Origin: Kineosporia sp. R_H_3
GTDB taxonomy: Bacteria > Actinomycetota > Actinomycetes > Actinomycetales > Kineosporiaceae
Assembly: GCF_002198675.1 (NCBI RefSeq)
Contig: NZ_MWLL01000116.1
Location: forward strand, 41,362 to 75,611
DNA: 34,250 bases
Reading direction: 5' to 3'
Shown here: positions 24,141-32,512 of the stretch, piece after piece
How the letters are laid out: each line of letters opens with the position of its first letter
Position numbering within the stretch: the first letter of the stretch is position 1
The notes under the pieces: generated by a model
Told to the model about the DNA's origin: nothing
Database searches by the model: none
Seen by the model: the letters and a program-made list of their open reading frames with translations, nothing else
Position numbers and translations under genes: made by a program

Positions 24141-25418
24141 ATGAACAAGCGCTTCGCGGCGGCTGCCGCGGCCATCGGAGGCTTCGCGCTCACGCTGACG
24201 GCGTGCGGCGGCGGCACCGGCGCCGGGACCGCGGGCGGCGGCTCCGCGTCGTCCGGCGCGGCCGAGAAGGTGACCTCGATCAAGCTCGTCGCGGCGGAGT
24301 ACTCCAAGGAGAACACCGCCGCGTTCTGGACCAAGTTCGCCGAGGCCTACAAGGCCAAGACCGGCATCACGCTCGAGGTCCAGGTCGTCAGCTGGAACGA
24401 CATCGACCAGCAGAGCAGCACGATGGTCCAGAACAACAACCCGCCGGACATCCTCAACCTCAACGTCTACGCGAGCTACGCCAAGGACGACCTGCTCTGG
24501 AGCGCGGACGACGTCCTGTCCGACGCGGTGAAGAGCGACCTCCTGCCGAACTTCGTCAAGAGCGGCACGTACGAGGGCAAGATGTACGGCATGCCCGACC
24601 TGTCGTCGGCGCGGGCCCTGTTCTACAACAAGGACCTCTTCGCCAAGGCCGGCATCGCCGCCCCGCCCAAGACCTGGGACGAGTTCGTCACCGACGCGAA
24701 GAAGATCAGCGCCCTCGGCGACGGCACCGTCGGCTACGCGATGCCGCTCGGGCCCGAGGAGGCCCAGGCCGAGTACTCGATCTGGATGTTCAACAACGGC
24801 GGCGACTGGAAGACCGACGGCAAGTGGTCGATCAACTCCCCGCAGAACGTCGAGACGCTGAAGTTCCTCAAGGACCTCTCGGTCACGCAGAAGGTCACGC
24901 AGAACAACCCCGGCAAGACCAACCGCACCGACGGCGCCTTCGCCCTGTTCCAGTCCGGCAAGGCCGGCATGGTCGTCGGGTTCTCGCCGCTGGCCGCCAC
25001 GCTCGACAAGGACGGGAAGGTCTCCTACGGCACGGCGGCCATGCCGACGAAGGACGGCGGCGAACCGTCGACGTACGGCGTCACCGACTACCTCATGGCG
25101 TTCAAGAAGCCGGGCAACCAGGAGGCCGTCAAGGCGTTCTACGACCTCTACTACTCGCCGGACCAGGTGAACACGTTCATCAAGAACGAGGGCTTCCTGC
25201 CGGTCACGCAGTCCGGTCTCGAGGTGTTCGCCTCGGACACCAAGCTGACGACCTACCTCGACACGCTGACCGGCGCGAAGCTCACGCCGACGGACGACCC
25301 GGGCTGGGACCGCGTCAAGCTCGCCGTCCAGCAGTCGATCGGTGCCGCGGTGGCACCGGACGGCGACCCGCAGGCCGTCCTCGACTCCCTGCAGAAGCAG
25401 GCGGAGTCCGGGAGCTGA
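24141..25418 (+). CDS. Sugar ABC transporter substrate-binding lipoprotein
   Basis: A 425-residue solute-binding protein of the extracellular family 1. The signal peptide ends in a lipobox LTAC with Cys22 as the lipid-bearing residue, followed by a Gly/Ser/Thr linker. The body is typical: a LEVQVVSWNDIDQQ strand-helix, NNNPPDILNLN, YGMPDLSSARALFYNKDLFAKAGI, PPKTWDEFVTDAKKI, GKAGMVVGFSPLA and a C-terminal helical lobe. ATG at 24141 has AAGGAGA 6 bases upstream. It begins the transport and catabolic operon. With kinase, nagA and nagB downstream, N-acetylglucosamine or a short chitin sugar is the probable ligand, as for Streptomyces NgcE or DasA. Confidence 0.93.
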   Translation: MNKRFAAAAAAIGGFALTLTACGGGTGAGTAGGGSASSGAAEKVTSIKLVAAEYSKENTAAFWTKFAEAYKAKTGITLEVQVVSWNDIDQQSSTMVQNNNPPDILNLNVYASYAKDDLLWSADDVLSDAVKSDLLPNFVKSGTYEGKMYGMPDLSSARALFYNKDLFAKAGIAAPPKTWDEFVTDAKKISALGDGTVGYAMPLGPEEAQAEYSIWMFNNGGDWKTDGKWSINSPQNVETLKFLKDLSVTQKVTQNNPGKTNRTDGAFALFQSGKAGMVVGFSPLAATLDKDGKVSYGTAAMPTKDGGEPSTYGVTDYLMAFKKPGNQEAVKAFYDLYYSPDQVNTFIKNEGFLPVTQSGLEVFASDTKLTTYLDTLTGAKLTPTDDPGWDRVKLAVQQSIGAAVAPDGDPQAVLDSLQKQAESGS

Positions 25419-25422
25419 CCGG

Positions 25423-26343
25423 GTGACGGCCACTGCTACCGGGTCCGGCGCGGGCACGTCCCGCGCCGGGCTCGGCGTCACCGCGCTGTGGCTCGGCCCG
25501 GCGCTCGCGCTCATCGTCGGGGTCGTGCTCTACCCGGCCGTCGAGCTTGTCCGGGCCTCGACGAGCGACTACTCGATCACCGGCCTGCGCAAGGGCGCGG
25601 CCGGGGCGGACAACTACCGCCGTGTGCTCGAGCACCCCGACCTGTCGACCGTGCTGCTCAACACCGTCGTCTGGGTCGCCGCCGTCCTCGTGCTCTCGAT
25701 CGTCATCTCGCTCGGGCTCGCCCAGCTCATGAGCAAGGAGTTCTTCGGCCGCCGGCTCCTGCGGTGGGCGGTCATCGTGCCGTGGGCGGCGTCCCTCGTC
25801 ATCACGGCCCGGCTCTTCATGCTCCTGCTCGACTACAACTACGGGATCCTCAACCAGGTGCTCCTCTCGGCCGGGATCGTCGACACCCCCGTCGACTTCC
25901 TCGGCGACGACCGGTTCACGATGCCGTCGATGATCGGCGTGGGCACGTTCGTCACCCTGCCGTTCACCGCGTACGTGCTCCTCGCCGGGCTCAAGGGCAT
26001 CCCGGACGACGTCTACGAGGCGGCCCGGATGGACGGCGCCTCGCCCTGGCAGGCGTACACCCGCATCACCCTGCCGCTGCTGCGGCCCGCGCTCATGGTG
26101 GCGACGGTCCTCAACATCATCTACGTGTTCAACTCGTTCCCCATCGTCTACACGCTCAACGACCGCAACCCCGGTTTCGCCCACGACACGACGATCACCT
26201 TCATGTACAAGCTCGCGTTCAAGAGTGCCGAGAAGAGCGTGGGGATGTCCGCGGCCGCCGGGGTCTTCAACGTGCTGCTCATCCTCGTCGTCGTCCTGGC
26301 GTACCTGCGCATCTCGAACTGGAAGGAGGCGACGGACGCGTGA
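25423..26343 (+). CDS. Sugar ABC transporter permease 1
   Basis: A 306-residue inner-membrane permease of the MalF type with six hydrophobic helices, beginning LGVTALWLGPALALIVGVVLYPAVELV. The ATPase-docking EAA loop reads YEAARMDGASPWQAYTRITLPLLRP (about 203-227). GTG at 25423 follows the binding-protein stop by four bases, with GGAG 8 bases upstream. Its stop overlaps the next permease start (GTGA). The operon has no ATPase gene, so the pair probably uses a shared MsiK-type ATPase. Confidence 0.95.
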   Translation: MTATATGSGAGTSRAGLGVTALWLGPALALIVGVVLYPAVELVRASTSDYSITGLRKGAAGADNYRRVLEHPDLSTVLLNTVVWVAAVLVLSIVISLGLAQLMSKEFFGRRLLRWAVIVPWAASLVITARLFMLLLDYNYGILNQVLLSAGIVDTPVDFLGDDRFTMPSMIGVGTFVTLPFTAYVLLAGLKGIPDDVYEAARMDGASPWQAYTRITLPLLRPALMVATVLNIIYVFNSFPIVYTLNDRNPGFAHDTTITFMYKLAFKSAEKSVGMSAAAGVFNVLLILVVVLAYLRISNWKEATDA

Positions 26344-27245
26344 GCACCACGAGCATCGCCCGGCCCGCGGCGTCCGGACCGGCGGGCCGGACGGCCGGCC
26401 CCGCCGTCCAGCGGCCCCGCGGCTACCGCCGGGTGCGGCCCTACGTGCTGTCCGTCGCGGGCCTCGCGGTCGCCGCGCTCTTCGCGCTGCCCTACGTCGT
26501 CATGCTCCTCGACGCGCTGCGACCCAGCGGCGACGTCCTCGCGACGCCGCCGTCCTTCCTGCCGCGGGAGTGGCAGTGGGGCACGTTCGGCACGATCCTG
26601 TCCGACGCCCGGTTCCTGTCCTGGCTGAAGTCGTCGCTGCTCGTCGCGTCGGTCTCGACGGTCGTCGTCCTCGTCGTCGCCGTCCCCGCCGCCTACTTCA
26701 CCGCCCGGTACCGGTTCCGCGGCAGGACGGCGTTCCTCCTGCTCGTCCTCGCGACCCAGATGTTCTCGCCGACCGCGCTCGTCGTCGGGATCTACCGCGA
26801 GTTCTTCCAGCTCAACCTCGTCAACACGTACATGGCGCTCATCCTCACGAACGCGGCCTTCAACCTCGCGTTCGCGATCTGGATCCTCCAGGGCTTCTTC
26901 GCCTCGATCCCGCAGGAGATCGAGGAGGCGGCCCACCTCGACGGCTGCGGCCGGTTCGGGACGCTGTGGCGGGTCATGCTGCCGCTCACGCTGCCCGGGC
27001 TCGTCACGACCGTGACGTTCACCTTCATCGCGGCGTGGAACGAGTACGTGGTCGCCCTGACGCTCATCCAGGACGACGCCCGCAAACCGCTGACCGTCGG
27101 CATCAGCTCGTACGTCACCGGCTACGAGCAGAACTGGGACCAGCTCTTCGCGGCGTCCGTCATCGCGATCGTGCCGGTCGTCATCCTCTTCGCCGCGATC
27201 GAGAAGCACCTCGTCGGCGGGCTCACCGCGGGCGCCGTGAAGTGA
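26340..27245 (+). CDS. Sugar ABC transporter permease 2
   Basis: A 301-residue MalG-type permease, partner of the preceding gene. Residues 1-30 are a Pro/Ala/Gly/Arg-rich cytosolic tail; six hydrophobic helices follow. The EAA loop reads IEEAAHLDGCGRFGTLWRVMLPLTLPGL, and the family C-terminus LVGGLTAGAVK ends the protein. GTG at 26340 overlaps the previous stop by four bases and its own stop overlaps the kinase start in the same way, so the three genes are translationally coupled. Confidence 0.95.
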   Translation: MSTTSIARPAASGPAGRTAGPAVQRPRGYRRVRPYVLSVAGLAVAALFALPYVVMLLDALRPSGDVLATPPSFLPREWQWGTFGTILSDARFLSWLKSSLLVASVSTVVVLVVAVPAAYFTARYRFRGRTAFLLLVLATQMFSPTALVVGIYREFFQLNLVNTYMALILTNAAFNLAFAIWILQGFFASIPQEIEEAAHLDGCGRFGTLWRVMLPLTLPGLVTTVTFTFIAAWNEYVVALTLIQDDARKPLTVGISSYVTGYEQNWDQLFAASVIAIVPVVILFAAIEKHLVGGLTAGAVK

Positions 27246-28228
27246 GCGCGACCGGCCCCGCCAACAGCCCCGCCAACAGCCCCGCCGACGGCGTGCACCT
27301 CGGGCTCGACATCGGCGGCACCAAGGTCCTCGGCGTCGCCGTCGACGCCGCGGGCGGGGTGCTCGCCGAGGTCCGGCTGGCCAGCGAACCAGGACCGGAG
27401 CGGGTCGTCGCGGTGGCGGCCGAGGCGGCCCGCTCCCTCGCCGGTGCGCTCGGCGCCCCGCTCGACGCGCTCGCCGGGATCGGGGTCGGGGTGCCCGGCG
27501 TCGTCGACGCGCGCCGCGGGGTCCTCTCGCACGCGGTGAACCTCGGCGTCGACGGCGAGGGGCTCGCGCTCGCCGACCGGCTGCGGGAGCGGACCGGGCT
27601 GCCGGTCGCCGTCGAGAACGACGTCAACGCGGCGGCCGTCGGCGCGGCCCGGGTGCTCGGCCTCGACGGCACCGACCTGGCCTACCTGAGCATCGGCACC
27701 GGGCTGGCGGCCGGGCTGGTCCTCGGCGGCCGGCTGCACCGCGGCACCCGCGGCGGGGCCGGGGAGATCGGGCACCTCCCGGTGGACCCGCTCGGCCCGG
27801 TGTGCCCGTGCGGGCAGCGCGGCTGCCTCGAGGCGCTCGTCTCCGGCAGCGCGATCGCCCGTGCCTGGCCGGTCGAGCCGGAGGCGCTCGCGCCCGGTGA
27901 GGGCCCCTCGCACGCGCTGTTCCGGGCCGCGGCGGCCGGCGACGAGAAGGCCGGGCAGGTCCGGGACCGGGTCGCCGACCACCTCGCGGCCGCCGTCCAG
28001 CTCCTCGTGCTCACGGTCGACGTGGACGTCGTCGTCCTCGGCGGCGGCGTCGCCGAGGTCGGCGAGCGGCTGCGGCTCGCGGTCGCCTCGGCGCTCTCGC
28101 GGCGGGCCCGCGCCTCGGCGTTCCTCGCCTCGCTCGACCTGCCCGCCCGCGTGACGACGGTCCCGCAGGGGCGCCCGGTCGCCGCGGTCGGCGCCGCGCT
28201 GCTCGCCCCCGGCCGGGAGGCCCGATGA
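27242..28228 (+). CDS. ROK family sugar kinase, probable N-acetylglucosamine kinase
   Basis: A 328-residue cytosolic kinase. The ATP phosphate loop LDIGGTKVLG is intact, as are the catalytic-region VENDVNAAAVGAA, SIGTGLAAGLVLGG, the GAGEIGHLPVDP loop and the zinc motif CPCGQRGCLEA. These mark an active ROK kinase rather than a repressor. Position between GlcNAc-type permeases and nagA makes GlcNAc the probable substrate, yielding GlcNAc-6-phosphate for the next enzyme; glucose cannot be excluded from sequence. The N-terminus carries a PANS-PANS repeat. GTG at 27242 and the stop at 28228 both overlap neighbours by four bases. Confidence 0.9.
   Translation: MSATGPANSPANSPADGVHLGLDIGGTKVLGVAVDAAGGVLAEVRLASEPGPERVVAVAAEAARSLAGALGAPLDALAGIGVGVPGVVDARRGVLSHAVNLGVDGEGLALADRLRERTGLPVAVENDVNAAAVGAARVLGLDGTDLAYLSIGTGLAAGLVLGGRLHRGTRGGAGEIGHLPVDPLGPVCPCGQRGCLEALVSGSAIARAWPVEPEALAPGEGPSHALFRAAAAGDEKAGQVRDRVADHLAAAVQLLVLTVDVDVVVLGGGVAEVGERLRLAVASALSRRARASAFLASLDLPARVTTVPQGRPVAAVGAALLAPGREAR
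27256..27289 (+). repeat. 12-bp tandem repeat at the 5' end of the kinase gene
   Basis: Two identical copies of CCCCGCCAACAG and a third partial copy (CCCCGCCGAC), encoding the PANS-PANS-PAD leader of the kinase. Slippage by whole units keeps the frame and only changes the length of a disordered tail. Confidence 0.7.
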
Positions 28229-29463
28229 CCCCGCCCGTGCTCCCGACGGCCGGGCACGTCCGGCAGGCCGGGCCGCCGCTCGTGCCGTTGCTGCTCGCCG
28301 GCGGCGACGTCCTCGACGTCGGGACCGCGACGTTCGCCCGCGGTGACGTGCTGCTCGTCGGCGGCCGCGTCGCGGCGCTCGGCGACGTCCCGGCGGACGA
28401 CGTCCCGGCCGGCACCCACCGGGTCGACTGCACCGGGCTGCTCGTCACGCCCGGACTGGTCGACGCACAGGTCAACGGCGCGGCCGGCGCCGACCTCACC
28501 CGGGAGCCCGAACGGCTCGTGGACGTCGCCCGGGCGCTGCCCGCGTACGGCGTCACGGCGTTCGTGCCGACCGTCGTCACGGCAGCCGCAGGCACCGTCG
28601 AGCGGGCCCTCGCCGCGGCGGCCGCGCTCGCCACGGACGGCACGGCGCCCGCCGGGTCCCCCGTGCGGGCGTCAGTCGTCGGCGTCCACGCCGAGGGACC
28701 GTTCCTCTCCCCCGCGCGCCGCGGCGCGCACCCGCCGGCGCACCTGCGGGCCCCCGACCGCGCGTTCGTCGCCGGCTGGAGCCGGGCGGGCGGGCTCGTC
28801 ACGGCCACCCTCGCCCCCGAGCTGCCCGGTGCCCTCGACGTCGTCGCCGACCTCACCGCACGCGGCGTCGTCGTCTGGGTCGGGCACACGCAGGCGACCT
28901 ACGAGCAGGTCCTCGCCGCCGTCGCCGCCGGCGCCCGCGCCGTGACCCACCTCTTCAACGCGATGCCGCCGCTCGGCCACCGCGACCCGGGGCCCGTCGG
29001 CGCGGTGCTCGGCGACGACGACCTCGTCGCCGGCGTCATCGTCGACGACCTGCACGTGCACCCTGCGGTCGTCCGGGCCACCTGGAAGGCACTGGGGCGC
29101 AGTCGGTTCATGCTCGTCAGCGACACGACGGCCGCGCTCGGCCTGCCCGACGGGCGCACCGTCCTCGGCGACCACGAGGTCGTCCTCGAGCGCGGCGCCG
29201 TCCGGCTCGCGTCCGACGGCGTGACGCTGGCGGGCAGCGGGGTCGGCCTCGACCACTGCGTCCGCACGCTCGTCGCGGCGACCGGCTGCCCGCCCGCCGA
29301 GGCGTTCGTCGCCGCCACCCGGACGCCCGCCGACCTGCTGCGCCGGCCCGACCTGGGGCGGCTCGCCGTCGGCGGCCCGGCCGACGTCGTCGTGTGGACC
29401 CCCGACCTGCACCCGCGCACCGTCGTCGTCGGCGGGCGCACCGCCGCGCCCGGACCCGCCTGA
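28225..29463 (+). CDS. nagA: N-acetylglucosamine-6-phosphate deacetylase
   Basis: A 412-residue amidohydrolase converting GlcNAc-6-phosphate to glucosamine-6-phosphate and acetate. It follows the E. coli one-metal pattern: GLVDAQVNGAAG instead of HxH, then the metal ligands Glu157 (VHAEGPFL), His221 (VGHTQAT) and His242 (VTHLFNAM), and the catalytic Asp300 (VSDTTAA). The first 24 residues form a Pro/Leu-rich extension. ATG at 28225 overlaps the kinase stop by four bases. The nagB start lies 9 bases after its stop. Confidence 0.95.
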   Translation: MTPPVLPTAGHVRQAGPPLVPLLLAGGDVLDVGTATFARGDVLLVGGRVAALGDVPADDVPAGTHRVDCTGLLVTPGLVDAQVNGAAGADLTREPERLVDVARALPAYGVTAFVPTVVTAAAGTVERALAAAAALATDGTAPAGSPVRASVVGVHAEGPFLSPARRGAHPPAHLRAPDRAFVAGWSRAGGLVTATLAPELPGALDVVADLTARGVVVWVGHTQATYEQVLAAVAAGARAVTHLFNAMPPLGHRDPGPVGAVLGDDDLVAGVIVDDLHVHPAVVRATWKALGRSRFMLVSDTTAALGLPDGRTVLGDHEVVLERGAVRLASDGVTLAGSGVGLDHCVRTLVAATGCPPAEAFVAATRTPADLLRRPDLGRLAVGGPADVVVWTPDLHPRTVVVGGRTAAPGPA

Positions 29464-29471
29464 GGAGTGTC

Positions 29472-30254
29472 ATGGAGGTCGTCGTCCTGCCCGACGCGGA
29501 CGCCGTCGGTCGGCTCGCGGCGGACGCCGTCGAGGCCGTGCTGCGCACCCGCGAACGCCCCGTCCTCGGGCTCGCGACCGGGTCGAGCCCGCTCGCGACG
29601 TACGCCGAGCTGCGTCGCCGGCACCGCGAGACCGGACTGTCGTTCGCGCACGCGACGGCGTTCCTGCTCGACGAGTACGTCGGGCTGCCGGCCGGCCACC
29701 CGCAGCGCTACCGCGCGGTCATCGACGCCGAGCTCACGTCGCGGGTCGACCTGCGGGAGGGCTCCGTGCACTCCCCCGACGGCGACGCCGCCGACGTGCC
29801 CGCGGCCTGCGCGGCCTACGAGGCGGCGATCTCGGCGGCCGGCGGGGTCGACGTCCAGCTGCTCGGGATCGGCTCCGACGGGCACCTCGGCTTCAACGAG
29901 CCGGGCTCGTCGCTCGCGTCGCGGACCCGGATCAAGACCCTCACCGCTCGCACCCGTGCCGACAACGCGCGCTTCTTCGACGACCCCGGCGAGGTGCCGC
30001 ACCACGTTCTCACGCAAGGGATCGGGACGATCCTCGACGCCCGGCACCTGCTGCTCCTCGCGACCGGCGCGGGCAAGGCGGACGCCGTCGCGGCGGCGGT
30101 CGAGGGGCCGCTCGCCGCGGCGTGCCCGGCGTCCGCCCTCCAGCTCCACCCGCACGCGACCGTCGTCCTCGACGAGGCGGCCGCCAAGGGCCTCGCCCGG
30201 GCGGCGTACTACCGGGAGGTGTACGCCGGGAAGCCGGCGTGGCAGCGGCTGTGA
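29472..30254 (+). CDS. nagB: Glucosamine-6-phosphate deaminase
   Basis: A 260-residue isomerase/deaminase turning glucosamine-6-phosphate into fructose-6-phosphate and ammonia, the last step of the operon's route into glycolysis. Landmarks: LGLATGSSPLATYAEL (phosphate loop), FLLDEYVGLPAGHPQRY with the proton-transfer Asp, and LGIGSDGHLGFNEPGSSLASRTR with the active-site Asp, His and Glu. It lacks the longer C-terminal arm used for allostery in E. coli. ATG at 29472 has GAGGAG 5 bases upstream, overlapping the nagA stop codon. Confidence 0.96.
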   Translation: MEVVVLPDADAVGRLAADAVEAVLRTRERPVLGLATGSSPLATYAELRRRHRETGLSFAHATAFLLDEYVGLPAGHPQRYRAVIDAELTSRVDLREGSVHSPDGDAADVPAACAAYEAAISAAGGVDVQLLGIGSDGHLGFNEPGSSLASRTRIKTLTARTRADNARFFDDPGEVPHHVLTQGIGTILDARHLLLLATGAGKADAVAAAVEGPLAAACPASALQLHPHATVVLDEAAAKGLARAAYYREVYAGKPAWQRL

Positions 30255-30445
30255 CGCCGGCCGGCCGGGCCGCGGCAGGTGCTAGCCCTTCGAGGCAGCG
30301 CGGACCGCGACCTTCGGGCACGCACCGACCGGGCCACCTGGCGTAGCCCGCAGGTGCGATGGGAACCGGTACCCGGGGCCTGCGAGAAATGGTCCATCGC
30401 CCGGCGCCGCCCCCGACGCGGTGCCCGACCGGAAGGACCACCCCG

Positions 30446-30973
30446 ATGACTGCCCTGACCCCCACGACCCGCCGCCTCGCCGTGATCGTCAGCGCGCTCG
30501 CCCTGACCGTCGGCGGCGGTGCCGCGACCGCCCTCGCGGCGTCCGGTGCCCCCGCCGTCGCCCGCCACGGCGCCGACGACCCCGCGAACCACGACGCGAA
30601 CGACGACAAGGGCGGCCTGCGGCCCCGCAGCGCGAGCCCGACCGCGAGCGCCTCGCCGACGGCCTCCCCCTCGGCCTCGGCGAGCGCCTCGCACGACGCC
30701 GGCGACGACAAGGGCGGCCTGCGCGGCGGCCACGGCGCGGACGACGGCGCGACCGCCGGCACCCACCGGCGCAACCGCGGCGCGGACGACGGTGCGACGC
30801 ACGACGCGGGCGACGACCACGGCCGCCGGCACGGCGGCCACGGCGCCGACGACGGTGCCTCGCACGACGCGGGTGACGACCACGGCGGCCGTCGCGGCGG
30901 CGGCCACGGCTCCGACGACCGGGGCGGGGACGACCACGGCGGCCGGCACGGCGGCCACGGCTCCGACGACTGA
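30446..30973 (+). CDS. Secreted His/Asp/Gly-rich repeat protein
   Basis: A 175-residue exported protein of unknown function. The signal peptide has RR at 9-10, a hydrophobic core and an ALA cleavage site after about residue 31. The mature part is low complexity: a Ser/Ala/Pro tract (about 60-80, SASPTASASPTASPSAS) and then imperfect repeats built from GADDGA, HDAGDDHG and RHGGHG to the end (HGSDD). It has no cysteine and no globular part. Clustered His and Asp suggest metal binding at the cell surface, but this is only composition. ATG at 30446 has GGAAGGA 8 bases upstream; a start 29 codons earlier would break the signal peptide. The 191-base gap in front shows no gene or clear promoter. Confidence 0.75.
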   Translation: MTALTPTTRRLAVIVSALALTVGGGAATALAASGAPAVARHGADDPANHDANDDKGGLRPRSASPTASASPTASPSASASASHDAGDDKGGLRGGHGADDGATAGTHRRNRGADDGATHDAGDDHGRRHGGHGADDGASHDAGDDHGGRRGGGHGSDDRGGDDHGGRHGGHGSDD

Positions 30974-30987
30974 CCCACGACCGCCGG

Positions 30988-31031
30988 TTCTCGTCGTCCG
31001 CCACCGGGTACGTGGCGGCGGACGACGAGAA
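30988..31031. terminator. Long hairpin, bidirectional terminator
   Basis: TTCTCGTCGTCCGCCAC (30988-31004) pairs with the matching 17 bases in 31012-31031, which contain one three-base bulge, around a 7-base loop. It fills the 66-base gap between two convergent genes and ends both transcripts. The arm ends in AA/TT pairs but there is no long T-tract. Confidence 0.8.
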
Positions 31032-31039
31032 GCGGTGAC

Positions 31040-32446
31040 CTACAGCGAGAAGACCTTGCCCGGGTTGAGGATGCCCGTCGGGTCGAGCGCGGCCTTGACG
31101 GCCCGGTGCACCGACAGGCCGACCGGGCCGACCTCGCGCTCGAGCCACTCGCGCTTGAGGACGCCGACGCCGTGCTCGCCGGTGATCGTGCCGCCGAGCT
31201 CGAGACCGAGGTCCATGATCTCGCCGAACGCGAGCCGGGCCCGCTCCGCGTGGTCTTCGTCCGACGCGTCGAAGACGACGTTGGGGTGCGTGTTGCCGTC
31301 GCCGGCGTGCGCGACGGTCCCGATGACGACGCCGCGCCGCTCGCCGATCGCGGTGATGCCGTCGATGAACTCGCCGAGCCGGGTCCGGGGCACGCAGACG
31401 TCGTCGACGAGCGTCGTCCCCCACGCCTCGAGCGCGGTGAGGACGGCCCGCCGGGCGGCGAGCAGCAGCTCGCCCTCGGCCGGGTCGTCGGCCTCGACGA
31501 CGTCGGTGGCGCCGCACCGGGTCGCGACCTCGCCGATCGCCGTCACCTCGCGCGCCGCGACCTCGCCGCCGGAGTCGGACTGCCAGATGAGCATCGCCGC
31601 GCAGTCCTCCGGCAGGTCGCTGCGCAGGTACTCGTTCGCGGCCCGGATCGAGACGGCGTCCATGAGCTCGAGCAGGCTCGGGACGTGCCCCTCGGCGACG
31701 ACGGCGGCGACGGTGTCGGTCGCCGACCGCATGCTCGGGAAGAGCGCCGCCGCCGTCCGGGGCCGCTGCGCGGCTGGGCGCAGCATGAGCGTCGCCTCGG
31801 TGATGACGCCGAGGGTGCCCTCGCTGCCGACGAAGAGCTTGGTGAGGTCGTAGCCCGCGACGCCCTTGACGGTGCGCCGGCCGGTGCGAAGCACCTCGCC
31901 CGAGGCGAGCACGACCTCCAGGCCCATGACGTAGTCGGTCGTCACGCCGTACTTCACGCAGCACAGGCCCCCGGAGTTCGTCGAGAGATTGCCGCCGATC
32001 GAGCAGAACTCCCAGGACGACGGGTCGGGCGGGTAGTACAGGCCCTGCGCCTCGACCGCACGCGACAGGTCGGCGTTGAAGATGCCGGGCTGGGTGACGA
32101 CGAGCCGGTTCGCGGTGTCGATCTCGAGCACCTGCGTCATCGGCGCGGTGCTCACGACGATGCAACCCTCGATGGCGTTGGCGGCGCCGGAGAGCCCGCT
32201 CAGCGCGCCCTGCGGCACGACCGGGACCCCGAGCCGGCTCGCCGTCCGGAGGGCGTGCTGGACGTGCGCGGTCTCCCGGGCGAGGACGACGGCCGCCGGC
32301 ACCCCGGCCGGGCAGAACATCGCCCGGTCGTGCCGGTAGGACTCCATCCGCGCCGGGTCGGTGACGAGGACGTTCTCCGGCAGCCCGGCGGCGAGGGCTG
32401 CGACGACCTCGGAGGCGGGCGGCGACGACACCGGCGCGGCAGACAT
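31040..32446 (-). CDS. FAD-linked oxidoreductase, GlcD/D-lactate dehydrogenase type
   Basis: A 468-residue flavoprotein oxidising a 2-hydroxy acid such as glycolate or D-lactate. The FAD-binding PCMH domain covers about 30-215 (VVPQGALSGLSGAANA, SSWEFCSIGGNLSTNSGGLCCVKYGVTTDYVMGLEVVL, KLFVGSEGTLGVIT). The C-terminal oxidase domain has the metal and substrate motif AHAGDGNTHPN and ITGEHGVG, and ends DPTGILNPGKVF. No iron-sulfur partner gene is next to it, so electron transfer is probably direct to quinone or another acceptor. ATG at 32446 lies 7 bases after TAGGGT, a leaderless start. The divergent Lrp/AsnC gene 66 bases away is the probable regulator. Confidence 0.94.
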   Translation of the reverse strand: MSAAPVSSPPASEVVAALAAGLPENVLVTDPARMESYRHDRAMFCPAGVPAAVVLARETAHVQHALRTASRLGVPVVPQGALSGLSGAANAIEGCIVVSTAPMTQVLEIDTANRLVVTQPGIFNADLSRAVEAQGLYYPPDPSSWEFCSIGGNLSTNSGGLCCVKYGVTTDYVMGLEVVLASGEVLRTGRRTVKGVAGYDLTKLFVGSEGTLGVITEATLMLRPAAQRPRTAAALFPSMRSATDTVAAVVAEGHVPSLLELMDAVSIRAANEYLRSDLPEDCAAMLIWQSDSGGEVAAREVTAIGEVATRCGATDVVEADDPAEGELLLAARRAVLTALEAWGTTLVDDVCVPRTRLGEFIDGITAIGERRGVVIGTVAHAGDGNTHPNVVFDASDEDHAERARLAFGEIMDLGLELGGTITGEHGVGVLKREWLEREVGPVGLSVHRAVKAALDPTGILNPGKVFSL

Positions 32447-32453
32447 GCGACTC

Positions 32454-32459
32454 ACCCTA
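32454..32459 (-). promoter_or_regulatory. -10 element of leaderless FAD-oxidoreductase promoter
   Basis: TAGGGT on the minus strand, 7 bases before the ATG. In the same 66-base gap, CAGGAT (32500-32505) sits 7 bases before the GTG of the divergent Lrp gene, so the two genes appear to have back-to-back leaderless promoters. Confidence 0.55.
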
Positions 32460-32512
32460 GGTCGGCCGGGGCCGCAGCGGCAGAGCGGGCCGGCTGCGGC
32501 AGGATTCGGGGC

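Noticed and set aside
30255-30445. A regulatory RNA or riboswitch in the gap before the His/Asp-rich protein gene
   Set aside because: I could see no recognisable riboswitch core or terminator fold; the gap shows only GC-rich sequence and the ribosome binding site.
30359-30445. An upstream start for the His/Asp-rich protein
   Set aside because: It would put 29 polar residues in front of an otherwise normal signal peptide and has no better ribosome binding site.
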